A stretch of DNA of 64,000 nucleotides from Antennarius striatus (GCF_040054535.1 NC_090782.1:25355001-25419000); one strand, 5' to 3'. Shown: positions 45,075-61,834, numbered from the stretch's first letter. The notes: generated by a model from the sequence alone, not told the origin. Program-made: numbers and translations.

Positions 45075-45580
45075 ACAGAATGTGGCTTTTTGTGGCTTAC
45101 TCAATTCTCTTACACTGAGCAACAGTGGCTTAATCACACAGACTCCTAGTGCAAGCCCAGCATACCACAGTGCTACTTTAATTGATAACATATTCACCAA
45201 TGAATCCGAAAATAATACAGTGAACAGACTATTAATCAATGATATTAGTGACCACCTACCAGCATTTGCAGTTTATAATATCAAACACCTGAGAAGTCAG
45301 CCAGAGAGAAACCTAAACTACAGACGAGTGAGGACAGAGGAAACTATTAATGCATTAAAGAATAATGTATTGGCACAAAATTGGGACGATGTATATGAGA
45401 GTGACATTGATGGTGCTGATTAAGCTTTCTTAGGAATATTAATGTCATTGTATGTATAAGAATCAACCATGGTTTACAAAGGGATTACAAAATGCCTGTA
45501 AAAAGAAAAATACACTAAATAGAGAATTCATGAAACAAAAATTAAAGAAGCTGAAAATTTAAAAAAAAATAATTACAACC
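45075..45580 (+). mobile_element. LINE fragment (L2/CR1-like)
   Basis: The frame contains HSATLIDNIFTNESENN and DISDHLPAFAVYN, the typical junction between endonuclease and reverse transcriptase in L2/CR1-type LINEs. A stop at 45421-45423 is followed by decayed frame-shifted LINE text. Truncated at both ends. Confidence 0.7.
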
Positions 45581-45594
45581 AAGGCAGTAACAGA

Positions 45595-45985
45595 CTGCAA
45601 CATCCCGCGACACCCCTGAATTCAAAATGTTACCCTGACCTACTTGCATAGGTCAAAGATCAAAGCTAGTGCTCTGACCTACTGTCATGGATCAAAGCAC
45701 AAGGTTTGATCTACGGTCTTACTCACACTGGCTTCCCTCGTTTTTCTATTTATCCGGTTCCTGAGTGTACAAAACTTTAAATTTGACCGTGACCTAGTTT
45801 TCTCAAGGTCAAGGTCATCATCTCATTTTCATCCCCTTTGCTGCCTGAGTCATGTGGTTTTTGTTTCATCTTTCTATCTGTAACGGTTGTGAAGATATTT
45901 GGTGGACGAATGAACGAACAGACCGACGGACGAACGGACGAACACTGACAATTACAATACATCACTGCTTTGAAGCGCTGACATC
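45595..45985 (+). repeat. Dispersed repeat A, intact copy
   Basis: About 390 bases from GCAACATCCCGCGACACCCC to CAATACATCACTGCTTTG. The same repeat lies reversed in the gfus intron, split into 51117-51210 and 52675-52880 by a mariner-like insertion. It ends about 85 bases before the coiled-coil ATG. Confidence 0.75.
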
Positions 45986-46069
45986 AAAGCACGCAGTGAT
46001 GTTCTAGAGCCCATCAGACACTCTTGAGAGCCACAGAGAGACAGCAGTAACGAGGAAGAGAAGACAAAC

Positions 46070-46771
46070 ATGACCCACAAAGACGTGAACGACAAACTAT
46101 TGCAGGAGCAACTGAGGTGGGAGCTGACGGGAAGCTCGGTCCAGCTCTCTGAAGGCGCCCAGCTGGAAACCCTCAGTGAGATGTTCAGGAGGGCTCAGAC
46201 CAGCCTGGAGGAGCAGACGTCCTGCATCGCCGTCCTCCAAGCCCAGCTGGACAGGATCAAGGCCGTGAATGAAGGTCTTGAGAAAGATCTACAGCAGGAG
46301 AGGGCCTCCTATGAGGCTCAGCTGGAGGACCAGCAGTACCAGATGGATGCTCTGGAGGCTGATCTGGATAAGGCTGAGGCTCATTTAGATGCCAGCTGGT
46401 TGTATTGGCAGCAGGAAAACATGTCTCTGCTGAAGCACACAGAGGAGCTGGAGAGGACCCTGAAGAAGACAGAGCAGGAGTCAGAGACCAACCAGAACCC
46501 GTGGAGGGAGAAGAAGAAGGAGAAGAAGTCAGAAACACACCAGGGTCAATGGAGGCAGGAGAAAATGTCTCTCTACCAGGAGATGGATGCTCTGAAGACC
46601 ACTCTAAAGCAGAAGGAGCAAGAGTGGGAAAACAAGGAGAAGGCCTTGACGTCCCAGCTGGAAGAACTTCAGGACAAGATCCAAAAGAAGAAGAGTGGAA
46701 AGAAGTGGTACAGGAGGCTGTTCTCCAGGTGCCCGATCTGGGATCAGGAACAGAGAATAATCTGGATCTGA
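46070..46771 (+). CDS. Intronless coiled-coil protein, function unknown
   Basis: One uninterrupted 233-residue frame, MTHKDVNDKLLQ to RRLFSRCPIWDQEQRIIWI. Residues about 45-215 are rich in Glu, Lys, Gln and Leu with heptad spacing (LQAQLDRIKAVNEGLEKDLQ; ALEADLDKAEAHLD; ALTSQLEELQDKIQKKK), predicting a long parallel coiled coil. Two Trp-containing repeats, NPWREKKKEKKSET and GQWRQEKMSLYQEM, suggest internal duplication. The tail is basic (KKKSGKKWYRRLFSR) and could bind membrane or nucleic acid. AATAAA follows at 46847. It could be a retrocopy or one of the fish single-exon coiled-coil genes. Codon use looks well kept and there is no stop. An acceptor-like TTCTAG at 46007 lies upstream. I do not recognise a named family. 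Confidence 0.65.
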   Translation: MTHKDVNDKLLQEQLRWELTGSSVQLSEGAQLETLSEMFRRAQTSLEEQTSCIAVLQAQLDRIKAVNEGLEKDLQQERASYEAQLEDQQYQMDALEADLDKAEAHLDASWLYWQQENMSLLKHTEELERTLKKTEQESETNQNPWREKKKEKKSETHQGQWRQEKMSLYQEMDALKTTLKQKEQEWENKEKALTSQLEELQDKIQKKKSGKKWYRRLFSRCPIWDQEQRIIWI

Positions 46772-46846
46772 AGGAACTGAATGGACCTTCAACCGCTGAA
46801 ATGTTCCAAATGTTTTCTCATGTAGGACTGAATCTGAAAAAATTAT

Positions 46847-46852
46847 AATAAA
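46847..46852 (+). terminator. Polyadenylation signal of the coiled-coil gene
   Basis: AATAAA 76 bases after the TGA of the coiled-coil frame. Confidence 0.65.
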
Positions 46853-47050
46853 AGTCTCTCAAAGGTCCTGTTTGTTGGGTTGTTTTCAGTAGCTAATGTC
46901 GTATTACAATTCTTTGTATTTTATATCATGGAATATTTATTTCTATGCATAAAAACAATCTGTTGGAAGTTAATTCCTCTACCGGTGCTGTGAGAGGATC
47001 ACAGCTGCCAACATTTGTGAGGATGGTGACACCTGAATCTTTGGGGTATG

Positions 47051-47230
47051 GGCCTACCTGGGCTGTGCAGGTGAGTCCATCAGATAAATCCACAAGAGGG
47101 CAGCAGAGACTCAGATATGTTGAGATAAAGTGACGTCTGGTTATTCTGCTGCGCTCCGCCAGGGTGGCGTTTGTATTTTCTAGACAGACACAACTCTTAA
47201 ATGTTTTACATCAATGTCTTTATTTCTGTG
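47051..47230 (+). pseudogene. Fragment duplicate of the exon/intron border at 56.5 kb
   Basis: From GGCCTACCTGGGCTGTGCAG and its GTGAGT donor onward, about 180 bases match the reverse complement of 56340-56543. That stretch includes CCACARGAGGGCAGCAGAGA and a decayed intron. The upstream coding part is not shared, so only the exon end and intron start were copied. Confidence 0.55.
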
Positions 47231-47316
47231 CTAATTTACCAAATCAAAGCAAATTCAACCAAAAATCATTTAAATACAAGTAATGTCAAACGGTGAAAGA
47301 TTTTCTGTGTATCTAC

Positions 47317-49165
47317 CAGGGCTTTGAACCGGTTCATTGAACGAAAACGAAAACCGGAAACTTTTGGTATTTTGGCAGGAACGAAAACGAAAACTTTATA
47401 TTTTTAAATGTTCTGGAACAGAATCGGAACAGAAAATAATGACCTGATGTTTGACCTCCTGTCCTTCACTGGAGGGGTGAGAGCAGAGGGAAGTAGTGGC
47501 TATCAGCAGCAGGTAAGAACAGGGAGGTCTCCCAGTCACCATTAATCATTACAGGTGAACACTCAGCGTGTCAGTCTGAACATGTATGATTTAGACATGA
47601 ACTCAGTGGCTGCAGTCATTTTCAGAGCAGTGTGTTCCCGTACTGCCAGCGCTTTGTAGTAATACTGAGCTATGGGAGAAGAACAATGAAGATCTGTTGT
47701 TCAGCAATAAATGACATGGTGGGAGTTATTCTGTTCTAATGTCATGTAGTGTCTAAGTAGGAGGCATAAGCCTGAACTACATGATATAACTGTCATAAAG
47801 CAGAGGTGTAGTGCTGTGGTTGTTTACTGGAGGGTGGGGGCATATCTATAATTATAGTCTATAGTATATAAACTAATTGCTTTAGTTGCCAATTTAAAAG
47901 CCCTTAACTTACCGTATTTTGCGCACCATTCAGCTCCTTGTATAAAGAGGCTCAGTCTAAATAACGGAGTTTATTTCCGTACTTTAACCGGACACACGGT
48001 GCACCTTTATCGGTGCATGCTAGCTAACAGAAGCAAAAAGGTGACTGGTTGGACTGTGTTGTACTACGTATTTAAATTTAAAAAAATACACCGACATTAT
48101 TTTTTAAATCTGTTTTTATTTTTTGATGTGTAGTAAATCCCTGAAGTCGTCTCCGGTCTGCATTGAATCTGTCGGTAGTTTCTCCACCGCTGACCGGCTG
48201 GTTTCCGGGGGTCTGTCCGGTAATGATGCGGCTTTAGAGAAACATCGGACAGAAGTCTGAGCAGACACGTTAGTCCAGGACCCACAATCCACCACCTGTT
48301 GGGGGGTGTAACTCCTCTGCACTGCCCCCAGTCCTGGTAAACCTGTGTTCACGTCTCTCATCCATCGCTCCATGACCCCCAGCTTCACTTTAAAGCCTCT
48401 GTTCACACCGATGTCCAGCAGGTGGAGGTCTTTCGTTGATCCTCCAGGATGAAGACAAGCTCCGAGTTCAGCCGCTTGACGTGTTTCTGACAGAAGCGGT
48501 GGTGTGGGGGGGGGCATGGAGTCACAGATCAAGAGAGATGGCGAAGCGTGAAAAAAGCCCCCCGGTCTCTTTACGTGAACCGGAACAACCGGAACTGATA
48601 GCCTGGAGTTTACGTGTTGTGTCGTAAGCGTGTCTCTACGCTGACGTCATCGTCGGGGGTCTTCAGCCAATCAGATGTGGTTACCAGCATACCTGCGGTC
48701 CAGTCCCGGTATCCCCCCCATACCGGTACCTACCGGAGGTGTGCCGGACGGAGCCTCGCGTCACGTCCTCTGATTGATCCATTGCTGCCGGCGTACGTAG
48801 TGACGTAATACGTCCTCTCGGTGGACAGTGGTCGGTCTGGAGGATCTCTGACTGACGTCACAGAAACATTTCTACAGATTGGTGAACTCAGTGAACACAG
48901 AAGACGCTTCATGTCAGAAGGAGCAGCGTTGGTTTCTGAGACATTTTAAGGCTTTTAAGCGCGTCTAATGGTGCGTAAAATACAGCACCTACATATTTAC
49001 TGTATATTTACAAGGAACGTTATTAACCGGTTCAGGAACTTTTTTTTTTTGTTCTAACCGGTTCAGGAACGTCAGTTTATTGGTGGAACACAAAACCGGA
49101 AATGTTATAATTCCCTTTCTGTTCGGAACGAACCGATTGGCAAAAAATTCTGGTTCAAAGCCCTG
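47317..49165. mobile_element. hAT element, 1.85 kb, with 8-bp target duplication
   Basis: Termini CAGGGCTTTGAACCGGTTC at the left and GGTTCAAAGCCCTG at the right are inverted copies. The flanks GTATCTAC (47309-47316) and GTATTTAG (49166-49173) agree at six of eight positions, as for an aged 8-base hAT target duplication. Subterminal repeats of GAACGAAAACGAAAAC and ACCGGTTCAGGAAC are present. The frame at 48116-48532 is not recognisable as transposase. It sits just beyond the gfus stop codon. Confidence 0.8.
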
Positions 49166-49410
49166 GTATTTAGTTTACGACTAGTTAAATGATTCCATCG
49201 TGCCACCACCTGAATTCAGCTTCACTGCAGTCCGTTTACGTTTCACACAAAACCACATCAGCAGAAAATAATCCTGTAACATAAAAGAGCGTCCGGACGG
49301 GAACGTCCAGCCTCGGCTCAAATGTCTCCCTTTCAAACCCTCTTCCCACACCAACGGAGCCAAGGGGTCATGGATCAACACACATCCTACCAGCTGGACA
49401 GGTTCACGTG

Positions 49411-54141
<4,731 letters not shown>

Positions 54142-54479
54142 CTAGAACAGCACATAGAGACACATCCAATGACATCCCAGCGTCGAGACGTCTGGAACCA
54201 AACCTCTCAGGTGGACCCAGCAGACGTTGATGACATCAGACAGAAGCTCAAACTGCTGATCGCAGCTCAGACTAGTTCGAACCATTTCAGGTCAGCCTGC
54301 CTCATTGTTCGGTGGATGACTCTTATTGTGGAACTGCATACCGGAGTGAAATGTTGGCTCAAACTAAGCAGTGAATCGAAATGTTTCCATTTAATCCGTG
54401 CGTCATCAGTTGGAACCAATCGAAACCTGCTTTTCTTGCTGAACAAGACGTCATTCATGAAAAGGATGTGTGTATAAAC

Positions 54480-55665
54480 CTAACATAAAGAGTAAAGAAA
54501 TCAGTGTTTGGTAATTATTTCTCTGTTGTAACAATGCTTCTTCGAGATAAATATTGCCAGTTGATTGATTTGACAACACTCCAGCCGGTCACACACTGCT
54601 GTGGGGTCGGATCCCATTCTACAACCGGCGTCTGTGGTTGTGTTGGTCATTGGTGCAAACAGCACCCCAAAGCTGATCCTACAAGTGTTTGATGGGGTTG
54701 AGGTCAAAGTTTAACCATCAATGATATAAGATTAATCTCCAAGAAGCATTGTCACAGCAGAGAAATAATTACCAAACACTAGTTTACTTACTCTTTATGT
54801 TAAGTTTTATATATAGAATAAATGGATAATTAATCATTAATGTTACTCATTTACTTTACTCACCTTAATCAAACTAATTGAACTACCTTTCCCAGATTTA
54901 ATTACGTTGTTTCAGCCCGAAATTGTAAAATACCAAAATATCATACTTTGATTTTATCAAGCTAAAACACGTTTAATTCTCTATCGTTTACCTGCAATAT
55001 TGTAAATGATTAAAAATAGAATTTATTTGATCAATATATTTTATTAACTCCCAAAACAAACTAGAAGACAAACTCTGTGAACATACAGCCAGCATGTTAA
55101 CTTACCTGTCCCCGCAGGTAAATGAGGGTTCGGCCAGAGAAGCTAACGCTATTAGCCAAAGCTAATGTCAGCTAGCAGCAGCTAACAGCGGGTTAAGCTC
55201 CACAAACACCTTTTAACTTTACGAATATTCACCTCAGTGTCGCGTTAGTTCACTAAAACAATTCCAAGTCCCACAGACGCGTTCAGTAGTTCAGCAGCAC
55301 TAGTTACCTAAAGGAAGACTAGTTTGATGCACTTCCGGTGAGCGCCTTCAAAATAAAATATTATAATTAAATGTTCGATACCCGGGATATTTGCGTTTGG
55401 ATTGTGAACTTTCTATGGTATTAAACAAATGTTTTAAGTAATATAAAAAAAGAAAAGGGATGATTATTCACTGATCGCTATTTCTCTTACAACCTCAAAC
55501 TTTTACATTAACACGTCACGTTGTGGACTTCCGGGTTGTCACCTGACGACCAGAGAATCTTTCTGCTCTGATTGAACAGCCGAGAAACACCTGAGAATTA
55601 ACTGGAAGAAACTTCGTAACGGGGAAATATAACGAACCCAAAACTATCATAATGTTTGCAATGTG
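54480..55665 (-). repeat. Promoter/exon module, copy 2 (gfus's own)
   Basis: Minus-strand copy of the module: CCCGGAAGT at 55527-55535, ACCGGAAGT at 55331-55339, exon 1 core 55106-55345, donor GTAAGT at 55100-55105. Its intron side runs to a 220-base element at 54533-54757 with inverted ends ACAATGCTTCTT, partly shared with copy 1 at 43385-43570. Confidence 0.85.
55106..55345 (-). promoter_or_regulatory. gfus promoter and non-coding exon 1
   Basis: An ETS-type ACCGGAAGTG site, CpG content and absence of a TATA box suggest a housekeeping start. The exon ends GGGGACAG at 55106, followed by GTAAGT, and would splice to the ATG-bearing exon at 54141. A CRE-like TGACGTG and a second CCGGAAGT lie near 55510-55535. 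The exact start site is not visible. Confidence 0.65.
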
Positions 55666-56045
55666 AGACCTTATCCATCCATCCATCCATCCATCCATCC
55701 ATCCTTCTCCTAGTGAATGCTCTTAACAGGAAAAGCTCAGGATAAAGATTAATTTAGTCATTAATTTTCTAAACCCTTTTTCCTGCTTCCGTGGGTCACA
55801 GGGGTTGCTAGAGCCCATCCTAATGGACATAGGCAGGGAGACGCTCCAAACACCTTGCCAGCGTGTCGCAGAGCAACACTCACGCCTGCAGACAACGTGG
55901 AACCGACCGATCCACCTGAAGTGTGTGTTTTTGGGAGGTGGGAGTGGGAGGAAACCTGAGAACGCAGAAAAAACCCACACAGACAGGGAAAACATACAAA
56001 CTTCACACAGAACACAGCGCCACCCATTGCGCCAATTATGCATGA
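55666..56045 (-). mobile_element. SINE ending in (ATCC)n
   Basis: Begins with ATCC repeats at 55676-55703 (the 3' end in SINE sense) and contains the reverse of the widespread fish SINE/LINE text, including AGGAAACCTGAGAACGCAG and AAACATACAAACTTCACACA. It abuts the left boundary of module copy 2. Confidence 0.65.
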
Positions 56046-56523
56046 CACATTAATAGAACCGGAACGACTAACAATCATTTATAGTGATTTATTGATGACA
56101 CTGTGATTAGCTGAGGTATGCATCACCTGCCTGAAGGGTTCAGGAAAAACACATTCTTGAGCCGTAGTCCAAGGGTTGCCATGTTTCAGCTGTAATCCTT
56201 CATGTTCGGGGGAGAAGATCTGATCTCCGACACACCTTTCTTCTCAAGAAGTTCATTCAACAGCGAGAAGCTCCATTTATGACTCAACAAATCAGCTGTG
56301 CAGCATCGGAAGGCTGATCAGACACTCACATCGCACTGAGCCCAACCTTCTGTTGATTTTTGTGCTGATTTGCCAAATATATTGATATAAAACACAAGTG
56401 TCGTGTCTGTCCAAAAAATAGAAACCCCATCATGATCGCCCACAGCAGAAGAACCAGACATCTGCCCGTCTCAACGTGTCCGGGTCTCTGCTGCCCTCTG
56501 GTGGATTTATGTGGTAGACTCAC

Positions 56524-56640
56524 CTGCACAGCCCAGGTAGGCCTGGATGGTGTGGAGCCTGTCCTCCACCTGGCTCTGCATGCTGTTCAGGTAGCACAGC
56601 AGGAGTTCCAGGGTGCTGTTCATGTACTCCAGTTGAACCA
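56524..56640 (-). pseudogene. Truncated exon of an unidentified gene
   Basis: The minus-strand frame encodes QLEYMNSTLELLLCYLNSMQ and then SQVEDRLHTIQAYLGCA, followed by an excellent donor (TGTGCAG|GTGAGT at 56523). Its 5' side is cut by a repeat tail with (TGAT)n at 56641. No other exon of the same gene is seen. A shorter duplicate of its 3' border lies at 47051-47230. Protein family not recognised; probably helical. It could be a last remnant of a duplicated gene. Confidence 0.45.
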
Positions 56641-56745
56641 TCAATCAATCAATCAATCAATCAAACTTTATTTATGAAGAGTAGCCCAAAGTGCTTTACA
56701 TAACAATACAAAAAGTTTACAGAAGAAATATCCCCCCTCATCCCC

Positions 56746-56785
<40 letters not shown>
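56641..56785. repeat. Retroelement tail with (TCAA)n and (CA)n
   Basis: TCAATCAATCAATCAA is followed by AACTTTATTTATGAAGAG and CAAAGTGCTTTACATAACAA, the usual 3' end of a fish retroelement in reverse, then a CA tract at 56743-56785. Confidence 0.6.
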
Positions 56786-56787
<2 letters not shown>

Positions 56788-56949
56788 TCGGTGGTACCGG
56801 GTCGTCTGGTCCTGGTACCAGGAACATTTGAGTTTTGAAGTTGATGTCCAAGAAAGACTTGCGCTGATATATTTTATTCCTTAAATTCCCTTAATCTTTC
56901 ATGTAAATGTGTAATATCGTGTTTGTTACTAGATGGGAAGACATCAAAC

Positions 56950-59900
56950 TAGACAGAGCCCACAGAGGAAGATCATGCAGTAATTAAAGTAGAAAATGTA
57001 TGTGGTACCTGGGGAGGAGGCAACCTCCCCTTGGTCCAACAACGCTACCTCCTGAGAATGGGCAGGAGGACCCATAAAACTTTTCTTTAGTGTGGCGTGG
57101 CTGACAATACTGTATATTTTCCTGCTAAGGGACAATTGAAAAGAGGCAGGTAAATATTCAAAATTTATTGCTGTAACCCCCCCAGACATCGCATTAAACC
57201 AGTTAAAAACAAGTTCCCTTAAATCATTCTCATGGAAGGCTGGTGGATTCTCCTTGGTCTAGGAAGGCCGGTCCCGCAGATGCGAGACCCCTGCTACGGA
57301 GGCCCCTGGTGAGACAAAGGTAAAAACACAAGCCCAACACCAACACAAAACATGCAATAAAAAAACCTCCACACTTAAAATCGAATAAAAACTATTGAAT
57401 ATCACACCGTGTTGAAATGGTTAAAAGTACACACCAATGATGTGTCCCACCAGTACAATCCCCCTACAAGATGCAGGCATCAGCGTAGGTCCGGCCTTGT
57501 ACAGTGAGTATCCTACATATCAAAGACAATTAGAGAGGAGAACCACCAGCATCGACAGCACCTTTTAAAAAAGATAAAATTCAGGAGAGCAACAAAGAAC
57601 AGAAAAGAAAGAAATTAAAAGTACAAATTCTTCCTAAAAAAACAGTGGCTGGCCCGGTCCCTTTAAGAAAAAACAACCACGTTAGATTTCAGCCTCAGTA
57701 AAACAATTTAACAAAAACAAACTCTGAACGTAACTAAAAGGTGTGGGCCTACTTTTTGGTCCACTCAGCTGTCCCACCACACCGTCGTGGTTCACGTTCT
57801 GTCGCTACCAAACAAACCAGCAATTTGACCAACATATCCCAATACGTATACATAAAATAGTCAATAAAAATGTGTATTTTAGTCATTTATCCGTGCATCC
57901 TGGCAGTTCAGGTCTCAATGAAGTAAATCATTGACAGATTTCATTGCTGAAGTCTGTGTCCTCCAAGAAATGACAACTATCCTGGTAAAATGAAAAAAAA
58001 AAAACCCCAGGCATTTAGAAAATCAAATGGCAGTGAGTAACATTCTACCATGAAGTACCTGCAGGCAGGTGAGCGCAGCTCCCAACCAGCGAACAGAAAA
58101 CACACCTGTGTCATGCTCTCCTATAATAAATAGAGACTGATTTAAACCGCGGTACACTGGCGTCGTGCCCGGAGTGTCCCCTGCCTCACGCCCTGAGACT
58201 GCCGGGATAGGCACCGGCTCCCCGCGACCTGCGTTAGCGGATTAAGCGGGTTGGAAGATGAATGAATTAAATGAATGATTTAAACCACAATGACCCATCC
58301 TCAACCTACATAATTTAACAGAGTCCCTTCGGGATAGAGAACTATAATGACATTTCCTATTGACTAGAGATTGAATAGAAAAGTAGTGCCTCCCCTTTCT
58401 GCCAATCCACTTGCCACTTTAATTATTCCTCTCAGTTCCACTCTTCCTAAAGGGAGGTGCTCTACAACTTGCTTATTTAAACTTTCTTTGGGTAAGCTGT
58501 CCACTTTCTCATTACCCTGTACAAGGAGAGTCTAATCCTCCAGTCAAACATTCATCACATCCTAACTGGACCCAACACAACGTGATCTGATGCAGCTCTG
58601 TTGTCTGCCTGCCTGTTTAGGTTCCCACATGTACTAAGTCACGAATGACTTTATTGATGATGCTTTTTACGGTTGACCCGAAATAAGAAATGTATAGCTT
58701 CACAAATCATCAATAAATGATTGTTTGGGTTGAAACCTTCTTTTCCCGGAAGTCCACAATGTGACGTGTGAATGTAAAATTTGAGGTTGTAAGATAAAAT
58801 AGCGATCTGTGAATAATCATCTCTTTGAATCCTTATCTTTCATTTATGTTACATTAATATTTTTGTATAATACTTAAAAAGTTCAGAATCCCGATGAAAA
58901 TAACGCGGGTATCGAAAACTTTATATTTTATTTTGAAGGCGCGTACCGGAAGTGCATCAAACTAGTCTTCCTTTAGGTAACTAGTGCTGCTGAACTACTG
59001 AACGCGTCTGTGGGACTTAGAATTGTTTTAGTGAACTAACGCGACACTGAGGTGAATATCCAGGAATTTAGCCGAACCCTAATTTACCTGCAGGTACAGG
59101 TAAGTCAACATGCTGGCTGTTAGTTCAGAGAGTGTTTTTTTTTCTTTTCTTTTGTTCTGCGAGTCATTTGAGTATATTGATCAAAATCTATTTTTTTTAC
59201 TTATTTGCAGCGTCGCAAGCAAATGATAGAGGATTAAACAGCTGCTTACTGTAAAATACCAGAGAGATGAAACCTGAGTATTGTGGAGGTTCGCAGGAAC
59301 GAGGCAAGGGTACAGGTGAGTTCAGTCTTCATTCACAAAGCGTGTCACGACAACCAACACAGTCCCTTTAAATATCGGTTCCCCTATCACACCCTTTAAC
59401 CCCGTGATTTCACACCTTCCTTGTGCCTGTCTGGTGTGAGACAGCTCTCCCAAGTGTCAACTACAGTATTTAATTAACTAATGATCGCACTCTTTCTTCT
59501 TATGTGTCATTTTTCATCAGATATTTTTCTAATAATTTGATGATATATTAAAAATGGACACAGAACAGAATGGAAGTAAAATCTAAATAGTTTCATAATT
59601 TCTTCTAATAAGTGACTGTCAGTCTGATGGTAGTGATAGTCATTAAATGTTGACTTCAAAGCAACGTCTGTATTTAATGAACATGAGTTTCTTCTTTAGT
59701 TGACTGAGTTTCATTAAACTCAGTCATACAAACAAATCCCTTTTGTGCGTTAATCATTTAAACGGTTCACTGTCCTGTTCAGTAAGAAAAACAGGTTTGG
59801 ATCTCTTTACTGACGCACAGACTGCATGGAAAGCAATTAGATTGTAGACAGTCTGGGGTTGGACCACAACAAACACTTTGACTCATCAGTCTGACGCAAA
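56950..59900 (+). repeat. Promoter/exon module, copy 3
   Basis: Starts with TAGACAGAGCCCACAGAGGA, identical to the serpin stop codon and first 3' UTR bases. It is interrupted at 57001-58629 by an LTR and resumes with the UTR at 58634. It has CCCGGAAGT at 58745, ACCGGAAGT at 58945 and the exon core to 59099 with GTAAGT donor, but about 100 bases inside the exon are missing. Downstream it matches copy 4 to at least 59700. Confidence 0.8.
57001..58629. mobile_element. Solo LTR inserted in module copy 3
   Basis: The block opens TGTGGTACC and closes TTCCCACA, giving TG...CA ends with the inverted termini TGTGG/CCACA. It is flanked by TGTA at 56997-57000 and 58630-58633. No protein frame is present over 1629 bases, so it looks like a solo LTR. 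A SINE tail piece at about 58147-58290 lies inside. Confidence 0.65.
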
Positions 59901-60289
59901 TCCACAAGAAAATCATCCACAGACCTGAGAAGGAAGTGATTCAAACTATTATCAACTGCGATCAGCAACTTGATCGCCTGATGTCATCGAACGCCACTAG
60001 ACATCAAAATATTTTGTTCCAAATTCCAGGCGTCTATTAGTCTGTTTCTAACAGGCGGTTTCTGTGCCTGCTGCTCTAAATGCTAATGAGCTCCGTCTGT
60101 TACACGCCCACTTACCTGGGGAGAGGCGGGGCTAAATAAATCACTCCTGTGGTTATGTCACAGAGCTGAGTTTGATCAGTTTGTTGGAGCTCTGTGTCAC
60201 CAAAAATCAAGGTTCTGTTGTTTTACTCAACTTTATGTCTGTTGGCCACAAATAGTGGACGAGTAAAATCACCAGAAAGCCATTAATAG

Positions 60290-61131
60290 CGCATAATATC
60301 ATGTTACTGTACAATAAATCAGAATAATATGATTATATTAAAATTAGCATGTATAGTTCCAATATCTACCGTTAAGCGTCACTCGTGATTCATTCGATTG
60401 TTTGAATTGAGATAAGTTTACGTGGGGTAAGCTTTTGCTCTATATACAGGTAGTCCTCAAGATATGAACATTTGACTCATGAAAATTCAGAGATACAAAC
60501 AAATGTGTTTCACCATATCTGATTATTATCCTGCAGTTCTCTTTTCTGCCACAACCTCCGCAGGGCAGCACCGCTGAGTTGTCGCAGCTCCAACGCTCGT
60601 CTCCCTGTTGTTGTTGTTTGTTGTTGTCTCTGTTAGCATCTCAGAGCGTCAGGCTTCCTACATCATTGGATACTTTACTGTTTATCATGGATGAATAGTG
60701 AAGATAGTGGTAGTGACCATGTCACTGATGACAACTCTGATTCTGACCCACAATAACTCCTCGTCCTCTTCCTTCACTCTAAGGTTAAGCTACATGCTAC
60801 AGTAGCGTACAGTGGATCGTCACCATCAACAGCTGACTTTAAAGCTAAGCTACATGCTACAATAGTGTACAGCGGATCATCAACAGTTGACTCTGACTTT
60901 TGTTGATGATCTTAAAAACTGGTGGAGAGTTCCTTGAAGTCTTTTATTCTTCATCTCCTTAAGGATTAAATTATGAGCATCAAAGTTTACAGTGAACTAA
61001 TCTGGATTTAAACAGTCCCTTGAATTGTGAGTCACGCTTAATGGTAGATACTGGAACTATACGTACATATTTTAAAACATGTTTTTATTCTCATTTTATT
61101 CGCATTTATTGTACAGTAACATGATATTGCG
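60290..61131. mobile_element. DNA element with about 120-bp terminal inverted repeats
   Basis: The left arm 60290-60410 and right arm 61011-61131 are inverted copies, sharing AATATCATGTTACTGTACAA and, further in, TATAGTTCCARTATCTACC. Between them is a direct duplication of a block with AAGCTACATGCTACARTAG (60785-60900). No transposase is visible. Confidence 0.75.
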
Positions 61132-61499
61132 ATGCCCAGTACTGTAGACTGTTATGGTGTCTTTGCCCTGAGCGTTGGGCGGCTCATGTGTTGGGCTGTG
61201 GGAAGTTCACAAGACTTGGGAAAAGGGAATGGGAGTTCGTTAGTGATGAGCGGGAGTTGTGTCTGTTTAGAGCTTCTGTGTAAAGAGATGAAGGCTGATG
61301 AAGTGTGTGTTCGAGTTCCATCTCTGCTGTTGTTAAAGTTAATGCTCATAGTCTAACAATATTATGTTCTTTAATGGGTTTTTTTTTGAAGAGTCCAACA
61401 TTTGTGGTGAACAGACCACAGTCGAGTGAAATGACATAAACTTGATTGTTATTTTACTGTATAATTTTTTTGGTTCACCACAGATTTCCCAATGACTGG

Positions 61500-61805
61500 C
61501 ATTCATATTGAGAACAAGGAATTAAGATATAAGAACAGATGTTTACCATCCCTTGTGTTTTGTCTCATACTTTGTACTGTACTGTCTGATGCACTGTCTG
61601 TGTTGTCCTGTCTGTGTTGTACTGTCTGTTGTACTGTCTGTTGTACTGCCTGTTGTACTGTCTGTTGTACTGTCTGTTGTACTGCCTGTTGTACTGCCTG
61701 TTGTCCTGTCTGTTTACCGTGGGTCAGAGAGGACTGCAATTTCATCTGTGCTGTATGTCGTGTATATATGGTACACTTGACAATAAAGCTGACTTTGACT
61801 TGAGA
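61500..61805 (+). mobile_element. Retroelement 3' end with 12-bp tandem repeat
   Basis: At 61590-61712 a 12-base unit TGTACTGTCTGT/TGTACTGCCTGT is repeated. It is followed by a tail ending CACTTGACAATAAAGCTGAC, similar to the tail of the SINE at 63451-63779. Confidence 0.55.
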
Positions 61806-61834
61806 TTAAAATAATAATAACGGAATCATTTCAG

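Noticed and set aside
48116-48532. 138-residue minus-strand frame
   Set aside because: Lies inside the hAT element, no transposase or other known motif recognised.
61132-61356. 74-residue plus-strand frame
   Set aside because: No splice partner, no family features and it adjoins a foldback element.
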